Source: Bacteroidota bacterium (lineage in GTDB: Bacteria > Bacteroidota > Ignavibacteria > Ignavibacteriales > Melioribacteraceae). From it: 64,000 nt of DNA. Below are positions 17,165 through 26,900 of the stretch, piece after piece (the stretch's first letter is position 1; the number at the start of each line of letters is the position of its first letter). A model generated the notes under the pieces. It was not told where the DNA came from. It did not search any database and saw nothing but the letters and a program-made list of their open reading frames with translations. The stretch is taken from assembly GCA_023397505.1 (NCBI GenBank), contig JAEWUC010000008.1, forward strand, positions 186,001 to 250,000, read 5' to 3'. The position numbers and the translations under genes are program-made.

Positions 17165-17368
17165 TCAATGAAATTGAATTATTTTTACCAAAATCAAGAT
17201 AGATTTGGCCGACAATTCTTTGTGTAAAAAAACTACATGGCCGCCACAGATATTTTCCAACGGATTACTTCCATACGACGGCCATGCATTACTAACCGGT
17301 TTAGTCATTGCCTCCCAATGAGTCAAGTCGGTATATCTGTATATTCTTGGCGTTGTGCAGAACAACAA
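17165..17368 (-). pseudogene. Possible relic of a GH43-like glycosidase
   Basis: Reading the minus strand from 17368, the peptide contains PRIYRYTDLTHWEAM, followed by a segment ending ENICGGHVVFLHKE. Beta-propeller glycosidases of GH43 typically have a hxhYRSTDLVxWE strand and then a WAPxVxxxxGKYYL strand in this order, and arabinan-active GH43 genes are common in arabinose clusters. There is no ATG or ribosome binding site, and the similarity stops after about 50 residues. I judge it a decayed fragment; chance resemblance cannot be excluded without a database search. Confidence 0.35.
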
Positions 17369-17636
17369 ACTATGCAGTATAAAGACAATCTCTAACTTCG
17401 TTAATATACAAACGAATATTTACCCGAAATAAAGTGATTCATGTATGTATTTAAGGAAATGTATTGACAGTTAATTTTATAGAAAATAATTACTAGTAAA
17501 GTAAAATCTTCTCATATTATTCTTTATGGACGAAAACTTAAACACAACATTATTACACGAAACAATAATAAAAGAGTTTGTTGTCTATAAACAGCCACTT
17601 TTAATTATTATTTAACCAAATTGCGATAAGAAAATC

Positions 17637-18776
17637 TTAACGGGGCTGGTGAAGTTTGCGGAATTCGTTTAAGCTGATTCCCTTAACTTTTTTAAAGTAA
17701 CGGGAAACATGCTCTGCATCTGTAAATGTGAAGAGGGATGTTATTTTGGAAATTGGCATATCTGTTTCAATTAAAAGTTTTGAAATCAATTCTACCCGCA
17801 CGTTTCGAATTTCATCGTAAACAGATCTATGGAATAGTTCTCGGAATCTTTGTTCTAATGTTCTTCTGCTTAAACATGTAATCTTGACAACATCGTCAAC
17901 TAAAATTTTATTCTTGGCATTAGCGCGTATAAATTTTAGAGCATTGGCAATATCCAAATCGTTCACGGCGAAAATATCGGATGACTGTCTTTGAACAATA
18001 TGGGTGGGGGAGACTGTAATTTGTTGTCCTTTCATTTTTTTGCCGGCTAAAAGTTCGTCGAGTAATTGGGCCGATTGATACCCGGCAGATTCAACATTTA
18101 AAGCTATGCTTGTAAGTGGCGGGTCCCCAATTTCGCAAATCATAGGATCGTTATCAACGCCGAGTACCGAAACGTCATCCGGTACTTTTAGACCTATTAA
18201 TTTGCACACTTCCAAAATATGCTGCCCACGATCGTCGTTGCAAGCCATAATAGCAACCGGCTTGGGCAATGATTTGATCCATTCAATAACATGGTTTTGT
18301 TCAATTTCCCAATCATGTTTTTTAATTTTTCTGGGAAGGTTATAACTATGGGTTGGGAATCCAGCCTCATCATTAAATTTTTGAAAAAAGTTTTTACGTT
18401 CGTTTGACCATTCAAAACTATCGAAGCCGCAGTAAGCAAAATTTCTAAAACCTTTTTCAATAAAATGATCGCTTGCCATTTTTGCAATCGCGCGGGAATC
18501 TGTTTTTATAACGGGTAAATTTTTAGGACAGGAAGAATCGTGCAATGCAAGTATCGTCGGGATTTTTAATTTGAGCAATTCTTTCTTGATCATCGAATTG
18601 CGCATAATTATTCCATCCGGCCTCCAGCTTGTTAACTGGGGAATTGAGGACATTAAACCGGTCTGCTCTTTATAGAAAGACCAAGGCCCGTTAATCCTTG
18701 AATAACGGGCTATGCCTATTAGAAGTTGTCTTCCAAATTCGCGGGATGTTTCTATCAGTAAAACAATTTTTTTCAT
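17637..18776 (-). CDS. XylR-type transcriptional regulator (periplasmic-binding-like sensor plus AraC HTH)
   Basis: A 379-residue regulator. Residues ~1-265 form a LacI/periplasmic-binding-protein-like sugar sensor opening KKIVLLIETSREFGRQLL, close to E. coli XylR. Residues ~275-379 are an AraC-type double helix-turn-helix, with ILVDDVVKITCLSRRTLEQR and the second motif ending HVSRYFKKVKGISLNEFRK. XylR itself activates D-xylose genes. Here the surrounding genes are for L-arabinose, so the inducer is probably L-arabinose or another pentose. The gene starts 17 bp after ribulokinase ends and is likely co-transcribed with it. Targets should include this cluster. Confidence 0.9.
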   Translation of the reverse strand: MKKIVLLIETSREFGRQLLIGIARYSRINGPWSFYKEQTGLMSSIPQLTSWRPDGIIMRNSMIKKELLKLKIPTILALHDSSCPKNLPVIKTDSRAIAKMASDHFIEKGFRNFAYCGFDSFEWSNERKNFFQKFNDEAGFPTHSYNLPRKIKKHDWEIEQNHVIEWIKSLPKPVAIMACNDDRGQHILEVCKLIGLKVPDDVSVLGVDNDPMICEIGDPPLTSIALNVESAGYQSAQLLDELLAGKKMKGQQITVSPTHIVQRQSSDIFAVNDLDIANALKFIRANAKNKILVDDVVKITCLSRRTLEQRFRELFHRSVYDEIRNVRVELISKLLIETDMPISKITSLFTFTDAEHVSRYFKKVKGISLNEFRKLHQPR

Positions 18777-18793
18777 TCACAAAAACTATGCAA

Positions 18794-20491
18794 TTATGAT
18801 TTTCTAACTTCATCTCGGATGTTAAGCAAATCTTTCATAACATTAAACATACTGCCGTTCCAATCTTGTGTGCCGAACGAATCGTGAAGCTGTTTGTATA
18901 ATGTATATATTTTTTTATATATAAGATGATTTTCTTTAATAGGAATAAATTCTTTGCTTGTTCCGGTCATTGTTAGTTTAGCTTCTTCAACGGAATTGTA
19001 ACCGCCGTTGTTTTTACCTGCTGCTATTGCCGAAAACATCGCTGCACCGAGAGCCGGGGTTTGATCGCTGCGAGAAATTTTCATTGGGCGGTTTGTAATA
19101 TCGGCGTATATCTGCATAAGCATCGGGTTTTTACTCGCAAGTCCGCCGCAGTTTACAACTTCATTAATCGTTACTCCGTACTCTTCAATTCTATCAATAA
19201 TAGAAAGAGCGCCGAATGCAGTTGCTTCAACAAGAGCGCGGTAAATTTCATGCGGCTTTGTATGAAGTGTTTGACCCAGTATTAATCCGGTTAAACGCAC
19301 GTCAACTAAAATTGTTCTATTGCCGTTGTTCCAATCAAGTGCCAGCAGACCGCTTTCGCCGGGTTTTAATTTAGAAGCTTCGGCTTCTAGGTTTTTAAAT
19401 TTATCATCTTGAGTCTTGCCGTAACTTTCGGGAACGAGATTGTTAACGAACCAAAGAAAAATATCGCCCACGGCAGACTGCCCTGCTTCAATTCCGAAAT
19501 ATCCATCCATAACCGAGCCGTTCACAATTCCGCACACACCGGGAATATCTTTTAAATTTTTGCTGGAAGGAGAAACCATAACATCGCATGTACTTGTACC
19601 GAGAATTTTTACGAGCGTTCCTTCCGAAACTCCTGCGCCAACTGCGCCCATGTGTGCGTCGAAAGCGCCGACGGCAACTGCAACATTTGTTGTGAGGCCA
19701 AGTTTATCCGCCCATTCTTTTGAAAGATAACCCATAAGTTTATCTGCCGTGAAAGCGATATCAAATAAACGGTTACGCAAATTTCCAAGTCCGGGCGAAA
19801 GAGTATTTAAAAATTCTTCGTCGGGCAAACCGTTCCATTCCGAATTGAACATTGCTTTATGACCTGCGGCGCAAACGCTTCTTTTTATTTTTTGCGGGTT
19901 AAGTTCACCTGTTAAATGCGCGGGTATCCAATCGCAAATTTCAACCCAGCTGTATGCTGCTTCAAAAATTTCCGGTGCAACATTTTTGCAGTGCAGTATT
20001 TTACTCCACCACCATTCCGAAGAATAAACCCCGCCGATCTTTGCTATATATTGCGGACGAATTTTTGCAGCGGTTTCAGTAATAAGCGCAGCTTCGTTAT
20101 AACTTGTATGATCTTTCCACAACCAAACGTAAGCCGCCGGGTTATCTTTGAATTTTTTATCGAAACATAGTGCGTTTCCTTTTTCATCAACCGGCATTGG
20201 ACTGCTTCCGGTTGTATCAACGCCGATCCCGATTACATTTTCTGCTCTAAAATTTTTATCAACTTGTTTGGCTTTTTTGATGGCTTCAAAAACAGTTGTT
20301 TCAATTCCCACTAAATAATCGTTGGGATTCTGGCGGGCAAGGTTGGGATCTTTTTTATCAACGATTATTCCTGCCTCGCCGGATGGATACGGAAAAACAT
20401 GTGAAGCAATTTCATTTCCGTTTGAAACATTAACGATCAGCGAACGGCATGAGTTGGTGCCGAAATCCAAACCGATTGCATATTTACTCAT
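18794..20491 (-). CDS. araB: Ribulokinase
   Basis: A 565-residue FGGY-family kinase that phosphorylates L-ribulose with ATP. It starts with the phosphate-1 motif GLDFGTNSCRSLIV, has GVDTTGSSPMPVDEKGNAL typical of ribulokinases, the WLWKDHT segment, the catalytic Asp in GAFDAHMGAVGAG, and the C-terminal NCGGLASKNPMLMQIYADIT signature. Length matches AraB (566 in E. coli) rather than xylulokinase (about 490-500). GGAG lies upstream of the ATG. A terminator-like hairpin separates it from the symporter gene before it. Function in L-arabinose catabolism is well supported by family and context. Confidence 0.95.
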   Translation of the reverse strand: MSKYAIGLDFGTNSCRSLIVNVSNGNEIASHVFPYPSGEAGIIVDKKDPNLARQNPNDYLVGIETTVFEAIKKAKQVDKNFRAENVIGIGVDTTGSSPMPVDEKGNALCFDKKFKDNPAAYVWLWKDHTSYNEAALITETAAKIRPQYIAKIGGVYSSEWWWSKILHCKNVAPEIFEAAYSWVEICDWIPAHLTGELNPQKIKRSVCAAGHKAMFNSEWNGLPDEEFLNTLSPGLGNLRNRLFDIAFTADKLMGYLSKEWADKLGLTTNVAVAVGAFDAHMGAVGAGVSEGTLVKILGTSTCDVMVSPSSKNLKDIPGVCGIVNGSVMDGYFGIEAGQSAVGDIFLWFVNNLVPESYGKTQDDKFKNLEAEASKLKPGESGLLALDWNNGNRTILVDVRLTGLILGQTLHTKPHEIYRALVEATAFGALSIIDRIEEYGVTINEVVNCGGLASKNPMLMQIYADITNRPMKISRSDQTPALGAAMFSAIAAGKNNGGYNSVEEAKLTMTGTSKEFIPIKENHLIYKKIYTLYKQLHDSFGTQDWNGSMFNVMKDLLNIRDEVRKS

Positions 20492-20540
20492 TTAATTTCT
20501 CCACATTTGAATTCATTAGAATAATTTGATGTAAAAAAAT

Positions 20541-20577
20541 AAATGCCGTTTCCATTTTAAAAATGAAAGCGGCATTT
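20541..20577 (-). terminator. Long hairpin between symporter and ribulokinase genes
   Basis: AAATGCCG plus TTTCCATTTT (20541-20558) pairs with the segment ending CGGCATTT (20561-20577), giving about 17 pairs with two bulges. On the minus strand it is followed by ATTTTTTTAC, so it looks like an intrinsic terminator or attenuator that lowers transcription from the symporter into araB. Confidence 0.62.
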
Positions 20578-20596
20578 CAAAAAACAATAATAGGTT

Positions 20597-22354
20597 TTAT
20601 CCTACGAAATACATATAAGCTACTAATATTAAAGCGACAACCGCTATTGATGTAACAACATCAACCCAGTTCCAGCTTGCACGTGTTTCTTTTCGGTGCT
20701 CGTCGGTAATTGTTCCGAAAGTTAAACCGCTGATTTTTTCGTACGACGGTGCTTCCGTCATATAACTTACTGCGAGCATTACAATAACGCAAACGACGGT
20801 TATTAATAAACTATAATATTGGAAAAACATGTTATTAATTATCCAGAACAACGACCCTGTAGAATATTGGAATCCTTCGATCATTTTTACAGGAGTATCG
20901 ATAGCAAGACGAATAAGTCCCAAACTAAAACCGGTTATTAAAGCTGCAAGACATCCTTTTGCATTTAATCGTTTGTTGAAAACGCCAAGGAAGAACACAA
21001 CAAAAATCGGGGGCGCGAGATATGCTTGAACTCCTTGAAGATAATCATACAAACCTCTTCCGCCGCGGATAACGGGTATCCATAAAAGTCCGACAATTAC
21101 CATCACTCCGGTTGCAACGCGGCCCACCCAAACCATTTTTTCCTGGCTTACATCTTTTTTAAATCTTGAATAAAAATCTATTGTGAATAAAGTTGAACAA
21201 GCATTAAATACACCCGCGAGCGAACTCATCAATGCAGCGAGTAAGCCGGCAACAACAACTCCGCGAATACCGACTGGTAAAATATTCGCAACCATTAATG
21301 GGAAAGCTTGTTGTGCGTTTTCGCGAATTATCTGTCCGTCTGCTCCAATCATTTGTTGTTGAATCCCAGGGTTTTTACCACTAACGGCAAGGGCATAACA
21401 AATAATTCCCGGAATGATAAAAATAAATACAGGTAATAATTTAAAGAAAGCTGCGGCGATCGAACCGCGTCTTGCTTCTCTTTCGTTTGGAGCGGAAAGT
21501 ACTCTCTGTACAATGTATTGATCGGTTGTCCAATACCAAAGACCGATAATCGGTGCACAGAATAACATTCCAAGCCACGGATAATTATCGTTAAAATACC
21601 AAGCCATTCTCCCGGCTTCTTTAACCGGCGCCCACGTGCTTTCAACTCCGGCAGGTACAAGCGGTTTCCACAAGTTAAACATTTCTGATCCTACTATTAC
21701 GCGAAGCTCATCCCATCCGCCGAGTGCCTGTAAGCCGAAAAATGTTACGAGCGCTGAGCCGATAATGAGAATAATAGTTTGAAGAGCCTCTGTGTATGCA
21801 ACCGCGCTCATTCCACCGGCGATTGTATAAAGACCCGTTATTAATATTACAAGAATGGAACCAATCCAAAAACTATCCATACCCATAAAATTCATTTCGG
21901 GCAAAAGGACTGCGAATACAACGCCGCCCGCAAAAATACCGACAGCGATTTTTGTTAATACATAAGCGATGAGAGAAATACCGGAGAGAACAGTTCTTGA
22001 TGTTGGAGAAAATCTTTTTTCGAGGAATTCCGGCATTGTATAAATTTTCGACCTCATATAGAATGGAACCATAACCCATCCGAGAACCAAAAGGCACCAG
22101 GCGTGTAATTCGTAATGTGCCATTGCAACGCCGTCTGTTGCGCCGGATCCCGCTAAACCAACAATGTGTTCCGACCCAATATTTGAGGCGAAGATAGATG
22201 CGCCGACAATAAACCAACCGAGATGGCGACCTGCAAGGAAATAATCGTCGGAAGTATTTTTCTGCTTCTTAATTACCCACCAGGCTAAACCAAGTATTAT
22301 TGCAAAGTAACCGGCTATCACTAACCAGTCGATTAACGTAAGACTACTGCTCAT
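20597..22354 (-). CDS. Sodium/solute symporter (SSS family), probable sugar transporter
   Basis: A 585-residue inner-membrane protein with about 14 hydrophobic helices, homologous to vSGLT. Evidence includes GASIFASNIGSEHIVGLAG in the first core helices and SSLAGVFNACSTLFTIDFYS in the helix that carries the Na2 sodium-site serine. It is of the same type as the sugar-transporting SSS members found in Bacteroidetes carbohydrate loci. Given ribulokinase downstream and aldose 1-epimerase upstream, uptake of L-arabinose with sodium is likely, but substrate cannot be read from sequence. GAGG precedes the start. Confidence 0.92.
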   Translation of the reverse strand: MSSSLTLIDWLVIAGYFAIILGLAWWVIKKQKNTSDDYFLAGRHLGWFIVGASIFASNIGSEHIVGLAGSGATDGVAMAHYELHAWCLLVLGWVMVPFYMRSKIYTMPEFLEKRFSPTSRTVLSGISLIAYVLTKIAVGIFAGGVVFAVLLPEMNFMGMDSFWIGSILVILITGLYTIAGGMSAVAYTEALQTIILIIGSALVTFFGLQALGGWDELRVIVGSEMFNLWKPLVPAGVESTWAPVKEAGRMAWYFNDNYPWLGMLFCAPIIGLWYWTTDQYIVQRVLSAPNEREARRGSIAAAFFKLLPVFIFIIPGIICYALAVSGKNPGIQQQMIGADGQIIRENAQQAFPLMVANILPVGIRGVVVAGLLAALMSSLAGVFNACSTLFTIDFYSRFKKDVSQEKMVWVGRVATGVMVIVGLLWIPVIRGGRGLYDYLQGVQAYLAPPIFVVFFLGVFNKRLNAKGCLAALITGFSLGLIRLAIDTPVKMIEGFQYSTGSLFWIINNMFFQYYSLLITVVCVIVMLAVSYMTEAPSYEKISGLTFGTITDEHRKETRASWNWVDVVTSIAVVALILVAYMYFVG

Positions 22355-22379
22355 AATGGACCTCTATTTATAATTAGCT

Positions 22380-22392
22380 ATTAGTGACTAAT
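22380..22392. promoter_or_regulatory. Inverted repeat before the symporter gene
   Basis: ATTAGT-G-ACTAAT, six-base arms with a one-base centre, 26 bases upstream of the symporter start in the 57-bp gap after the epimerase gene. It could be an operator or part of a weak hairpin. AT-rich and short, so chance occurrence is possible. Confidence 0.25.
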
Positions 22393-22411
22393 TGCTACAT
22401 GTTACCGCGTA

Positions 22412-23551
22412 TTACTTTGTTGAGAATTTATAAATAGTTTGCTGCTTGTATGTCTCTCCGGGTTTTAAGGTTGAAGAGGGGAATTCCGGTTTGTTCGGCG
22501 AATCTGGAAACAGTTGAGCTTCCAAACAAAGCCCGGTTCTATGTTGATAAGTAATTCCTTTTTTCCCTTTAATTGTTCCGTTCAAAAAATTGCCGGAATA
22601 GAATTGCATCCCAGGTTGATCAGTCAATACTTCCATTAATCTTCCGGTGGAAGGATCGTATAATTCAACAACCTTTTGAATTTGTTTATTGTAATTGTTT
22701 AAAACCCAATTATGATCGTAACCCAAGCCGAGTTTTAATTGGGCATCCTCGGCATCAACGCGTGCGCCTATTTTTGTCGATGTTCTAAAATCCATAGGAG
22801 TGTTTTCAACGTCGGACAATTTACCTGTGGGAATTAAACCCGCGCCGACCTCGGTTGTTTTATCTGCGTTGATCATTAATTCATGATCGAGAATTGTCTT
22901 TGTGGGATCGCCCGTTAAATTAAAGTATGAGTGATGTGTCGGATTGAGAATTGTTGTTTTGTCGGTAACACCGGAATATTCAATTTTTAATTCATTATCA
23001 TTTGTGACCGTATAAACTACTTCAACCGTTACGTTGCCGGGGTAGCCCATTTCACCGTCAGGGCTTTTATAAGTTAATTTTAATGCCGGGTCTGTTGTGC
23101 TTTCAACCGGTTCTGCTGTCCACAACGCCTGGAAAAATCCTTTTGATCCACCATGCAAATGATTTTCGCCGTCGTTTATTTCAAGCTGATACTCATTTCC
23201 ATCAAGAACAAATTTGCCTTTACCGATCCTGTTTCCATACCTGCCTACTATAGAACCTTGATAAGACTTATCATTAACATAACCTTCGAGATTGTCGTAT
23301 CCTAAAATTACATCGCCGAGCTTGCCGCTTTTATCCGGTACTTCAAGAGAAACCACGATAGCGCCGTAATTTATTATTCTAGCTTTCATGCCGTTTGCAT
23401 TTGTTAGTGTATATTCATAAACTTCACTTCCATCAGCTAGTTTGCCGAATAACTTTTTCTCGATCATTGATTCCACCTTTTTGTTTGATTGACAAGAGTA
23501 CAGAGAAAATAATATTGTAATAGTTAAAAGATAAATCAGTGTTTTTTTCAT
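22412..23551 (-). CDS. galM: Aldose 1-epimerase (mutarotase), lipoprotein form
   Basis: A 379-residue mutarotase that interconverts the alpha and beta anomers of aldoses. Catalytic His lies in NPTHHSYFNLTG and catalytic Glu in GLCLEAQLFPDSPN. An earlier conserved His is in GENHLHGGSKGF. Unlike cytosolic E. coli GalM it begins with a lipoprotein signal peptide with lipobox LYSC (Cys 20), so it acts in the periplasm, as is common in Bacteroidetes. First gene of the minus-strand cluster; it likely supplies the transported sugar anomer to the symporter that follows. Confidence 0.93.
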   Translation of the reverse strand: MKKTLIYLLTITILFSLYSCQSNKKVESMIEKKLFGKLADGSEVYEYTLTNANGMKARIINYGAIVVSLEVPDKSGKLGDVILGYDNLEGYVNDKSYQGSIVGRYGNRIGKGKFVLDGNEYQLEINDGENHLHGGSKGFFQALWTAEPVESTTDPALKLTYKSPDGEMGYPGNVTVEVVYTVTNDNELKIEYSGVTDKTTILNPTHHSYFNLTGDPTKTILDHELMINADKTTEVGAGLIPTGKLSDVENTPMDFRTSTKIGARVDAEDAQLKLGLGYDHNWVLNNYNKQIQKVVELYDPSTGRLMEVLTDQPGMQFYSGNFLNGTIKGKKGITYQHRTGLCLEAQLFPDSPNKPEFPSSTLKPGETYKQQTIYKFSTK

Positions 23552-23916
23552 TTTAGACTCCCGTAAAATCTTGTTAATAATTTATTTTGAATTATTCTTC
23601 AACAAGTCAAACATGAATCATTACTCTTTTGTTAACACCATAAGAATAATATCTATTTTAAAACAACCTTGATTTTCCAAAACAATAATAAGAAACCTTC
23701 AGCTTTCCTAAAACTATTTTTATGTCAATTTTTGTAAAAAGTACACTTTTAATTTTTGATGAAATTATTACAGGTTCTCATGAGACAAATTGTTTATTGT
23801 ACAAGTTTAATTTATTATGACGGTTAAAATCACTATTTTATTTTCGCAATGCAGTTTTGTAAAATTAAATCGTGAATCCATCCAAACAACAAAATGAAAT
23901 AATACCTCGGTGAAAA
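23552..23916. other. Divergent intergenic region between galM and the alpha-2-macroglobulin gene
   Basis: AT-rich, no gene seen. It must hold promoters for both directions. On the plus strand TTGTTT (23790-23795), a 17-base spacer and TATTAT (23813-23818) form a plausible sigma-70-type promoter about 100 bp before the macroglobulin start. A 10-bp palindrome TCTCATGAGA (23776-23785) lies just upstream of it and could be an operator. Neither is proven. Confidence 0.5.
23790..23818 (+). promoter_or_regulatory. Candidate sigma-70-type promoter for the alpha-2-macroglobulin gene
   Basis: TTGTTT and TATTAT separated by exactly 17 bases; the -10 hexamer matches five of six consensus positions. Sigma factor preferences in this phylum differ from E. 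coli, so this is a weak prediction. Confidence 0.3.
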
Positions 23917-26900
23917 ATGAAAGCAATCAAAAAAATATTAGTGCTGTCAACTATTTTAATTTTCATTATCTCATGCGGTTTAGCAAGCGATGTAACGGTT
24001 AAAAATTTTTCCCCCGAAGGAAAAGTAAATCAGCTTACAACTTTCACGGTAGAATTCTCGTACAATGTTGCGCCTATCGAAAAACAAAATCAATGGCTTA
24101 CGGATAAATTTATAGAATTTGAACCGAAGATACCGGGTAAATTTAAATGGATATCCGGAAGCGTTCTTTTATTTTCTCCCGATGCCGCGCTTCAACCGAT
24201 ACAGGAATACACGGCTAAAATTACTAATAAAGTATTGTTCGGGCAGAATTTATCTTATGATTTTGACGAGTATGAATTTTTCACCCCAGCTTTTGATGCG
24301 GAGAAAGTTGAATTCTTTTGGTCGCACGTACCGAATGAAAAATATAAAGTAAGTGTAAAAGCAAATTTATTCTTCAATTATTCGGTCAACCCCAATCTGC
24401 TTAAAGAATATTTAACGATTGAGAACGAAGGCAAACCGGTAAAAAATTTTCAAATCATTTCTGAGAATGCTTCAAGCGTTATTGCAATTAATATTGGCGA
24501 GATAACGCAAACCAACAAAGAGCAATCTTTCGAGGTAAAAATAAAAGAAGGTTTGCTATCAACGGTTGGAAAAGAGCCTTTGGAAGATACGCGTGTATTT
24601 GAATATGAATTACCTCCGATTACAAAGCTTGCAATAACCGGAGTTTCATCGGGAGTAGATGGAGATAAAAGATGGATCGAAGTTTTTACAACTCAACCGG
24701 CAGATGATAAACGTATAAAAGAATTTGTTGAAGTCAAACCTGCGGCAAACATTACATTTTTTATCAATGAAAATTCATTTAGAATAGATGGAGATTTTGG
24801 GAACGAGCAGATTGTAAATCTTAAGATAAAGAAAGGGTTGCCGGGCATTTACGGCGGCGATCTTGAAACTGAGTTTGAGCAGGACGTTTCTTTTATTAAC
24901 CTTAATCCATCGCTAAGTTTTGTGGATAGAAAAGGTAAATACTTGATGTTGGGCGGGCAGCGCAACCTGCAGGTAAATGCAGTTAATATACCGGGCGCGG
25001 ATGTTGAAGTCTCGCAAATATTTAAAAACAACCTGCTTCATTTTTTAAGTCAATATAATTCCGGTAATCAATACTATGACGAATACGACGGGTACAGTTA
25101 CGACACATATTTTTATGAAGGCGACCTTGAAAGATTTGGTCGAACACTTTCGAAAACATCTGTAAAATTAAGCGGTGGACAAAACTGGCTGCAAAAATTT
25201 AATGTAAACCTCGATGATATTTATCAACAAAAACAAAAAGGATTATATGTTGTCCAGGTGATGTCCACGGAAGACAGGTGGGTTTATACAACAAAAATTC
25301 TTGCTCTTTCCGATTTGGGAATTATTGTTAAAAAAGCCGCCAACGAAATGATTGTGTTTGTAAATTCAATTTCGACTGCCGAACCGGTTGGCGATGTAGA
25401 AATAAATTTAATCTCTTCGAACAATCAAACTTTGCTGAACGGCAAAACAAATTCGAGCGGTGTTGTCCATTTCAAAAATACAAAAGAGAACTTAAAAGAT
25501 TTTACACCCCGATTAATAACGGCGGAAACGGGCAGCGATTTTAACTTTCTTGATCTTAAAGAAACAAATATCGAAACCTCGCGTTTTGATGTCGGAGGAG
25601 CAGTTTCTTCTTCGGATGGATATAAAACATTTCTTTACGGCGATAGAAATATTTACCGCCCCGGTGAAAGAGTAAACATAACAGGTATTGTCCGCGATGA
25701 ATTTACTAAACCGGTTAAAGATGTTCCGGTTATTATAAAAGTTATTGCACCAACGGGAAAAACATTTGACGAGTACAAAAAAACACTCGATACCGAAGGC
25801 GCTTTTGAAATTACATTTGAAGTGCCAAGTTATTCGCCTACGGGACAATACCGCGCGGAAGTTTATACGGGCGCAGAAAGTCTAATAGGAAATTACAATT
25901 TCAGCGTAGAAGATTTTGTACCGGACAAAATTAGAGTAATCTTAAAAAGAGATAAGAATTATACGCGCCCGGGAGAAACAATTAAAACAGAAGTTGATGC
26001 CGAATTTTTATTCGGCGCCAAAGCTGCGGGTTTGCGTTACCAATCGGATGTACAGGTTCGGCACAGACAATTTTACAGCAAAAAATATTCTTCATATAAC
26101 TTCGGCAATTCAACATTGACGAACACAAATGTTCCAAATTCATTTTCCGAAGGAACGCTAAACGAAGAAGGTAGAGCAGAATTAAACTATGTAATTCCAG
26201 CCGATTTAAAATCTTCCGGCATTGCAACGGTGCATTCTTTTGTAAGTGTTTTCGATTTAACGGGAAGAACCGTTAACAGAATATCAAGCGTTGATGTTTA
26301 CCCCGAGAAACATTTCATCGGTATAAAATCTCACGGTTATTATTTCTCTACAAATGAAAAAATCAATTTTAGATTTGTTGCCGTTGATAAAGATGACAAG
26401 CCCGCTTCCGATTTAAAAGCAGTTGCAAAGCTTGTGAGATTTGAATGGCAGACAGTTTTAAAGAAAGATTATTCGGATAGATATTATTACTCGTCCGAGA
26501 AGAAAGACATGCTTGAATGGGAGAAAGAAATTAACATTTCAGGCGGTGAACAGAATCTTTCGGTTGTTGTTCCGAAGAGCGGCGAATATGAATTGAGAAT
26601 TTCTAAAAAGGGAAGTGAAAATTATTACCAGTTCACGAAATTTTACGCTTACGGCTGGGGCTCGTCTTCAGCATCTTCATTCGAAGTAGATAAAGAAGGC
26701 AGGGTAGAAATAGTTGCAGATAAAGAAAAATACAACCCGGGCGAAAAAGCTAAAATATTATTTACCGCACCGTTCTCAGGTAAAATGTTAATAACTATCG
26801 AGCGCAGCGGGATCTATGATTACAAATATGTTGACGTAAAAAACAAATCTGCTCAATACGAATTAGAACTGGAAGATAATTATGTGCCGAATGTTTATAT

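Larger units (their letters stand above)
16786..17636 (-). other. 850-bp AT-rich gap inside the arabinose cluster
   Basis: No convincing intact gene. Next to araD it holds a 14-bp inverted repeat (16835-16848). From 17051 to 17202 the plus strand has an open stretch reading PEVELKFNRTGKILKRDS and onward, with no start or ribosome binding site. From 17368 to 17165 the minus strand reads like a glycosidase fragment (listed separately). A good -35 (TTGACA, 17464-17469) with a 17-base spacer and TAATTA points plus-strand towards a 29-codon ORF (17526-17615) lacking a ribosome binding site. The mixture suggests a decayed gene region plus the araD promoter. Confidence 0.6.

Noticed and set aside
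17526..17615. 29-codon plus-strand ORF behind a TTGACA box
   Set aside because: No ribosome binding site, no similarity that I recognise, convergent with the regulator gene; left as a note.
23776..23785. Palindrome TCTCATGAGA as an operator for the arabinose regulator
   Set aside because: Ten bp, no second copy upstream of other genes of the cluster, and unlike the repeat before araD. Kept only as a note in the intergenic entry.
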